A stretch of DNA of 12,628 bases from Spirogloea muscicola (taxonomy: Eukaryota; Streptophyta; Zygnematophyceae; Spirogloeales; Spirogloeaceae), in contig WELB01000232.1 of assembly GCA_009602725.1 (NCBI GenBank), positions 49,134 through 61,761 of the forward strand. Reading direction: 5' to 3'. Below are positions 6,919 through 12,628 of the stretch, piece after piece. Position 1 is the first letter of the stretch. Every line of letters begins with the position of its first letter. The notes under the pieces were generated by a model. The model did no database searches and was not told where the DNA came from. It saw only the letters and a list, made by a program, of their open reading frames with translations. The translations under genes and the position numbers were made by a program.

Positions 6919-9900
6919 ATGGCGCCCGGCTCCGCCGCCGTCGCGGCGCCGTCGAAGAAGGAGGAGCGGATCATGGGCGGCCTCAGCGCCCTGAAGCTCA
7001 CGCCGCTGCCGGAGGACAAGGCGGCGGCGCCGCCGCCGCCGGGCCCGCCCGAGCCGCTGAGCACCGGCGCGTCGCCCACGAGCCTGGGGCGGTCGCCGGC
7101 CGACACGCACCTGTGGAAGCGGAAGAGCCTCCTGAGGCTCTTCTCCGTCACCGAGGACAGGTCAGTGGCCCCAATCCCAGCCGTTCTCCAACGTCAGGCC
7201 CTGATGGCCGCCAATGGTGGCGCTTGCCATCTAGCGCCACCGCAGCAATGCCACTTACTCACTGTCAGTCCTCCCCCTTCACATCGTTGTGTCTGTGCTC
7301 TTTCTGTCTTTCTGTCGCTCAGTCTATATGCAGGTTGCGGCAGGATGCAGTGCCCTATAAATCAAAGAGCGACAATTAGCATTCTTAAGTACATTGTATC
7401 AGTCAACTTCTGCTCAGTCGAAATCATGCCAAACACACAGATGAATGCTCGTCACTAGCCGGCCGCTCTGACCATTTCTCGAATCGAAGAGTAGCGAGGG
7501 ACAACCGAAGCAGCATCAGTGGGCGAGATACTGACTGCTACACAGAGCCCGTCGTCTCTGCACCAGCAACATTACAGCTCACTTGGAGCAGTCGGTGCGG
7601 TCCCACATTGTCGACGAGAGCATGGACGTTCTGCGTATGAATGACCTTGGTGGTTACACCATACCTGCCAAAGGCCTCTACCCTTTTCAGGCATGCTTCC
7701 TTCTCAAAGCCTTCAAGCACATCAATGATAGCCCAGTACAATGGTACAATTTATCTCTGGAGGGTCAAGCTTGTTGCAAGGCGCCTCAGCCTTTGTACAG
7801 GTTATGGCAGATTTTGATTGAGCTGAGTTGCTCGTCAAGGGCAAGCGAGGTGATCCTGCACCTGCCTTGTGATGCAGTGGAACTGGGACTCGGCCATCGT
7901 GGCTGCGGGCTGGGCGGTGTTCGACGAGGAGCGGGCGTGGGAGGAGGTGGAGTACCTCTTCTCGGGGCAATGGGAGGACGGCATGGTGCCGTCCATCATC
8001 TTCCACCAGTACTCTGACACGTACTTCCCGGGGCCTGACATCTGGGGCACGCCCGAGAAGCCGAGCAAGAGCACGGGCATCTCGCAGCCGCCCGTGGCTG
8101 CCATGTCGGTGCGCTTCCTGTTTGAGCACGCGGAGGACCCCCAGCTGGCCGAGCGCAAGATGGTGGAGCTGTTCCCCAAACTCCTCGCTTGGCACCGGTG
8201 GTGGTACAAGGTGAGACTGGCGGGTGGCATGACATCTGCCTGCATTCTCCTAGCTCCATCAGAAAGTCAGTTCTCAAAGCGTCATAGTTTCAAAATCTCT
8301 ATTCCTATCAGTTAACATGTCGTTCCACCCTGCCTTCAGTAGCAACACCCCGAGTAGAGTACTGTAAGAGATTCTTCAGCGGTTTTTTGTTAGAGTCTCT
8401 GAGAAGAAGTGGGAAATGCCACCAGGCCCGTGATCCCGAGGGAAAGGGCGTCGTTGCCATTCTCCATCCCTGGGAGTCGGGCATGGACAACAGCCCTGCC
8501 TGGGACGAGTCCATGAAGTTTGCTGTGGAGAGGATACCACCGTACGTGAGGAGGGACCTGAACCACGTCAATGCCTCCATGCGGCCCGATAAGGACACTT
8601 ACGACCACTACCTTACGCTTCTGTACTTGTGAGTGAGCCTTCCGCAAGCATCTACTGATGGTGATGTGCAATGCTAGGGTATGAAGTGAAGCCACATTGT
8701 CTGCTGAGGGCAATGCAGTCTGGACTGCGCTGTCTTCTGCTACAGAAGAGATTCTGAGGATTAGATGGTCTGCAAATATGTTTCATGTCACTACTGTGAG
8801 CTTCAGCTAGGGTGTCTGTGCATTGTGTCCCATGTTGACATCCTTGAGTGTCTCCATTGCTCTGTCTTGTCACTCCCTGCTTTGATCCGAAGTCTGCCTT
8901 TGTTTATTACAGATTTAAGAGCCACAACAACGACTACAAGAAGCTCTATTGGGTCTCCCCATTTCGGGTGACTGACTTGTGCATCAACTCAATCCTGTTT
9001 CGTGCAAACCGCGACCTCCGATGGCTTGCTGTCAAGCTTGGCAAGGACGAGGTTGCAGCGGAAATCGATGGGTGGCTTGAGAAAGGATTCCGTGGCTTCA
9101 AGCAGCTCTGGGACCAAGAGGCCGGCATATTCAAATGCCAAGACCAGATTACGGCTAAGTTAGCCCACGCATCGATTTCTGCGGGCTTTTTACCACTTTT
9201 TGCAGGTCTGTAAGAAGACCTGCCAAGCTGCACATTTGCATCTCTCATTGTCAAATTGACAAGCAAGCTACCAAATCCTCATTACTTGATACTCTACTGT
9301 CTTGACCTTATTGCAAGTTCACTTATTCTACTGGTACTGCAGGTGTGGCATCTAAGAGCCAGGGCAAGAGGCTCGTGGACACTCTGACGACCTGGCAGGG
9401 TAAGGTCAAGTACGGTGTCCCGAGCATGGACCCGGCAGATCCCCGCTTTGAGGCCCTGCGCTATTGGCGCGGCCCTGTGTGGATCATCATCAACTGGATG
9501 ATCTCCAATGGCCTCAAGCACTATGGGTGAGTAAGCATCTCTAGTAGCATCCATAGTCCATACGTCCTCATCCAGCTTCGAGTACAGAATGTCTCATGTG
9601 CTTCTGGCTAGCACAGGCACTTCTGGCTGCTCAGAGCACATGCGTAGCTGTACTTGCTCTGTCCTACTTGGACAAGAATGTGAGTCAACGTAAAGACTGC
9701 GAGTAAGTATACTGGTCAGGTACAACGAGCTCGCCAAGGAGATCAAGGAGCAATCCATCGAGCTGACGGGGCGGGCAGGCCTTCGCGAGTACTTTGACCC
9801 CATGACGGGGGACGGCGCAGGAGGCTCCGCCTTCTCGTGGACGGCGTCCATGTGCCTCTCGTGGCTCGACCGCCCGGCCGCCATCGCAATTGGACACAAA

Positions 9901-9984
9901 ATGAGCGGCCCCAAGAAGCACCTGGAGCACTCCAACAGCAATGGCAGCAATCACAGCAGCGGGCGTTTCAGCAGCCCCAGCTGA
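6919..9984 (+). CDS. Mannosylglycerate/glucosylglycerate hydrolase-like enzyme (GH63-like), 7 exons
   Basis: The predicted reaction is hydrolysis of the compatible solutes mannosylglycerate or glucosylglycerate to hexose and glycerate. Exons: 6919-7160, 7567-7690, 7878-8210, 8426-8628, 8913-9205, 9343-9526, 9720-9984; the frame is continuous, giving 547 residues. The second intron has a GC donor; the others are GT-AG. Residues 1-80 are a Pro/Ala-rich leader ending near LLRLFSVTED. The (alpha/alpha)6-type catalytic domain follows: NDLGGYTIP (106-114), LYPFQWNWDS (118-127, crossing the GC-AG junction), HPWESGMDNSPAWD (247-260), SPFRVTD (316-322), ANRDL (332-336), YWRGPVWIIINW (439-450) and EYFDPMTGDGAGG (483-495). 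By family comparison D254 is the likely acid and E483 the likely base; their spacing of 229 is close to the roughly 237 I recall for the Thermus enzyme. A Ser/Asn-rich tail ends the protein (519-547). An alternative start is ATG 6973. No clear signal peptide is seen, so a cytosolic site is likely. Confidence 0.93.
7691..7877 (+). other. Apparent GC-AG intron in the hydrolase gene
   Basis: The conserved motif LYPFQ|WNWDS is split exactly here: exon 2 ends TTTTCAG, and the next bases are GCATGC instead of a GT donor. The acceptor is TGTGATGCAG. No GT near the border gives an in-frame join, and the intron length (187) is not a multiple of three, so retention would shift the frame. GC donors are a known minority class; a single-base assembly error or recent T-to-C change is the alternative. 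Confidence 0.75.
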
Positions 9985-11249
9985 GCCAGCATGCAACTCT
10001 CAGCCACATGCTGCCTACAGTGGCAGCATAAGATTGGCGCCTGTCATCTTCATGGCAAGGCACTAAGGCGTGTTTGGTCCATCACTGAGGGCGACAATCA
10101 GCAGGATCCTGGGCATCCGAGGCATTTGGCCTCTAGACATCTTGTTAGTGACTGCGACTTCCAGCGGGCAGCCAAGCCTTTAACCTTTGTACATATGTCA
10201 ACGATATTGAACATAAGGTCATGGACAGATGCCAGAAACCACCCAACCCAAAGCTCTGCCCACTGTACTTCAAATGAAACTTCAGTCTGGTCAGTGGGGT
10301 ATCTCCACCCTGCCCTTAGCTCGATGGTCTGGGTCTCCACGCGCAAAAAGTGGCCAGCCATACGTCCGGGCACAGCAGTCCTCTGTTTAGTGACTGCCTT
10401 ATGCGCTGTCAATAATAACATTCATCATAGGGTGCACAATACGTGCAGCCCATTGTTTGCTCCTTGTTATTAGCACAAGAGGCTGCTTGACATCGGTGGA
10501 ACTTCAGCCAAAGAGCTCAACATACACAAGCTGACAGCAGCAGCCTGGTGACTGTCTGTATGACCTGTTCTGGCTTTTCCAATTCACAAGGGAACCCCAA
10601 CAAGGACCCCAGCTCAAAAACTTGGGTGGACGACACTGTGTCCCAGATCTTGTAGATTTTACAAAATTATGCTGCAGCAACGACACACGACCAGACACCC
10701 TGCTGCTGCACCAGTCAAATCTGCAACTTTTAGTACTACCAGGCCTCACGTGCTACCAAGCTGACTGCGCCTCTGTTGAAGCCAACACACAAAATCCGGC
10801 CTCTGCTTTGAGATCTGAAGAACGATATAAAATCTATGAGAGAAAAGTATGAGGCACTTAAACTACAGGAAAACTACGAGAAATCTCCACCTCTCGAGCG
10901 ACAGGTCTGCCTGGAGCTGCTCTGTGGGAGCAGAACCTCCAAAGGAGCACACAGGTCTCTGAGTTGAGTGCATAAAGTCGGGATGGTACATGGTTTCATG
11001 GTTGAGATGTCATGGCTGCGAGATGCTGACAGGCGCACACCCTCCTGAATTTGGATTGGTGCAATGGTGCCTCTCAAGTGCTTAATCTGCAGCTGATTGA
11101 CGGAGGTCGAAGGAGTCACAGGAGCTAAACCCTAAAACCTTAAACCCCATAGGTTTCCCAGCAACCTTGTATGCCGAGAGGGGGGTGCTCGGAGAAGCCA
11201 AATGCCAGCTGCCTGAAGCGGGGACTGCCATCCATTGTTGTCGGCGTCC
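9985..11249. other. Convergent intergenic region, no gene recognised
   Basis: This 1.27 kb stretch lies between the stop of the hydrolase and the stop of the kinase and should hold both 3' untranslated regions. A plus-strand frame of 160 codons (9991-10473) begins at an ATG eight bases after the hydrolase stop. It has no recognisable domain, is Cys/His/Ser-rich, and overlaps the expected 3' untranslated region, so I leave it out as a gene. No clear repeat, RNA gene or mobile element was seen apart from the telo-box near the right end. Confidence 0.6.
11127..11148 (+). repeat. Telo-box / short interstitial telomere-like repeat
   Basis: AAACCCTAA at 11127-11135 matches the plant telo-box and the Arabidopsis-type telomere unit, followed by degenerate copies (AACCTTAAACCCC). 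It lies about 100 bases past the kinase stop codon on that gene's strand, so it is not in an obvious promoter. It may be an old interstitial telomeric fragment or a chance match. Confidence 0.6.
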
Positions 11250-12267
11250 CTACTTTGTCCTGCAGCTCATGCTCATGGCCTGCTTCGCAATGCGGTTGCC
11301 CCTGTCGGAAGCGGCCGTCGGGCTGATGGGCTGGCCCCGTGGGGACGCGGATCGCGGACTTACACCACTTCGTGAGCCAGGCGATGCAGACCGCACTGTG
11401 TTGGGGCTTCCCGATCGCAGACTGCTGAAGCTTGAGTCACCCTGCGGTATGAGTGGGCTCTGCTCCTGCTTGTAACAGATCAAATAAGTGCAGGATCATG
11501 AGAAACCCACTGTCGAACAAAAACAAGCTGGGGAAAGAAGCACCCTCTGAAATCGATACTGACGCGGCCAAAACATACAATCTGTGCACCAGAGCGCAAC
11601 TTGGAAACACATGGCGTGTATTGAGTAGTACGCTTACACCTCACCATCGAACCATGTTGATTTCTACTTCTTATTACGGTGTCAATCAATGCCAACAACA
11701 ATGACTAACCTCTAGTATTCTTACCCCGTACGAAAGACAGTCAACAGACACTGCCAGAATTATGGAGTCAACAGAGAAGAGGTCTGCAGGACTCACCCTG
11801 GCCACAAGGTCATCAGTCTCGAGCATGCGGATGACCTGCGCCATCTTGGGGCGCTTGACGGCATTGAAGTCCACGCACTTGAGAGCGGCGGTGAGGACGT
11901 AGTCCACATCCTCAGCCTGGAACTGGCCTTGGAGCTTCGGATCGACAATGTCAAAGGACTGGCCGCGACCTACCATTGCCCGTGCCCATTCCACCAGGTT
12001 TGGCTGCCAACACCACGCCCATGACGAAAGGCTGCATCTCAGCAGTGGCACGCCAGCCAAATGCAAGAGGACAACCCTGCAGAAGTCTTATTGAAAGGCA
12101 TAACAGGTCTTAATGAAGAATTTGATAGCAAACCTACCTCGTCCGGGTGACTACCGAAATCGACGGGCTTGCGACCGGTGATGATCTCCAACAGCAACAC
12201 CCCAAAGCTGAACACATCACTGCGCTCCGTAAGCATGCCCGAGCTCGCGCACTCTGGCGCCACGTAC
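11250..12267 (-). CDS. Receptor-like serine/threonine kinase, C-terminal part (5' end outside window)
   Basis: Three exons are visible: 12267-12138, 12003-11797 and 11465-11250, giving 43, 69 and 71 full codons plus one split codon. They encode the second half of a plant receptor-like kinase domain, probably membrane-bound and facing the cytosol. Visible landmarks are the APE motif region ([18 protein letters not shown], with Cys where Tyr is usual), subdomain [22 protein letters not shown], then [26 protein letters not shown] with the invariant late Arg, and RMLETDDL. The wording is closest to the group of Arabidopsis At2g42960-like kinases, recalled without alignment. The last exon is a Ser/Pro/Arg-rich tail with six S-P pairs and ends at TAG 11250. 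Its acceptor could be shifted by one codon (CAG repeats). The activation-loop exon with the DFG motif and the ATP-binding lobe were not found in the window, so catalytic competence cannot be judged. Confidence 0.87.
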
Positions 12268-12628
12268 CTAGGGAGCAGGTGAGCAGCCAGAGCAAGTGAC
12301 TCAAGTCAACGCATAGCCCTTGTGCTTGCCAGCAAAGTACTACTGAGCAGGGCAGATACTTCACATGTCGCCCTTGAAGCCCCAAACTAACCAGAGAACT
12401 TCGCTGCGTCGACTTGCGTCAGCAATACAATGATCTCGTCACTTACTGCAATGCCCGACTTGGGAGGTGCAGCCCACCTTCTTGTTGAGGGGAAGAATAC
12501 TATGAGCACTATATGATGCAAATAGAAAGCCACAGGGTTGCCATGAAGCCAGGAGGGGGGGGCGAAATTACAGGAGGCATGGCACAGGAAGAACGAGTGT
12601 GAGAGAAGGGCCGGGCTGGGGGTGGGGG
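12268..12628 (-). other. Probable intron of the kinase gene
   Basis: The exon at 12267 starts at a TGCTCCCTAG acceptor in the middle of the expected GTFG|YVAPE border, so this stretch should be the preceding intron. I looked on the minus strand for the HRD and DFG motifs and the expected exon end and did not find them. A good donor-like site (GCA|GTAAGT, around 12446) exists, but the frames before it do not resemble a kinase. The right edge holds G-runs (12552-12561 and 12617-12628). Confidence 0.5.

Noticed and set aside
7583-8017. 144-codon frame reading from hydrolase exon 2 straight into the next intron
   Set aside because: The family motif requires LYPFQ to join directly to WNWDS. The read-through peptide from 7691 is unlike the family, and a GT donor at the TTGTACAG border (7801-7802) would put exon 3 out of frame.
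9991-10473. 160-codon plus-strand frame after the hydrolase stop
   Set aside because: It starts eight bases after the stop in the expected 3' untranslated region, has no recognisable domain and no coding-like motif order; probably a chance frame.
11167-11475. 102-codon plus-strand frame
   Set aside because: It lies antisense to the kinase tail exon, whose frame continues the conserved kinase domain in phase.
12421-12500. Possible degenerate catalytic-loop exon of the kinase before a GTAAGT-like donor
   Set aside because: Neither HRD nor DFG can be read in any minus-strand frame, and the end does not supply the phase needed by the exon at 12267.

Overview
The window looks like nuclear DNA of a green plant of the streptophyte line (a land plant or a charophyte alga). 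The reasons are spliced genes with GT-AG introns of about 120-400 bases, a plant-type receptor-like kinase, a UTR6/CMP-sialic-acid-transporter-like nucleotide-sugar transporter, and a mannosylglycerate hydrolase of the type known in plants mainly from Selaginella. Introns here are longer than is typical for Selaginella moellendorffii, so another lineage is more likely. I cannot name the species. No mobile element, CRISPR array or RNA gene is supported.

Layout: (1) 1-about 1900, plus strand: a GC-rich gene start with an E2F-like site at 31-41, a good ATG at 221 and a first exon ending at a GT donor, followed by several exon-like stretches. I do not recognise the product and could not assemble the full gene. 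(2) 1989-5666, minus strand: a complete 12-exon gene for a 368-residue multi-membrane-span nucleotide-sugar transporter. (3) 5667-6918: a GC-rich divergent intergenic region with triplet repeats, one undetermined base (6169), several CCAAT boxes and a cluster of ACGTGG motifs near the right-hand gene. (4) 6919-9984, plus strand: a complete 7-exon gene for a 547-residue mannosylglycerate/glucosylglycerate hydrolase-like enzyme, with one apparent GC-AG intron. (5) 9985-11249: non-coding sequence between two convergent genes, with a telo-box. (6) 11250-12267, minus strand: the last three exons of a receptor-like serine/threonine kinase whose 5' part lies beyond the window.

The three GC-rich blocks (1-540, 5580-6300, 6840-7160) each mark a gene start, which supports the gene layout. 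The transporter and the hydrolase are divergent neighbours and both handle sugar conjugates, but nothing in the sequence shows that they work together. The most interesting part is the hydrolase with its compatible-solute substrate, its stress-type promoter motifs and its non-canonical intron. Second is the unidentified E2F-headed gene at the left edge. All exon borders were set by reading splice sites, reading-frame continuity and remembered family motifs, without alignment software.
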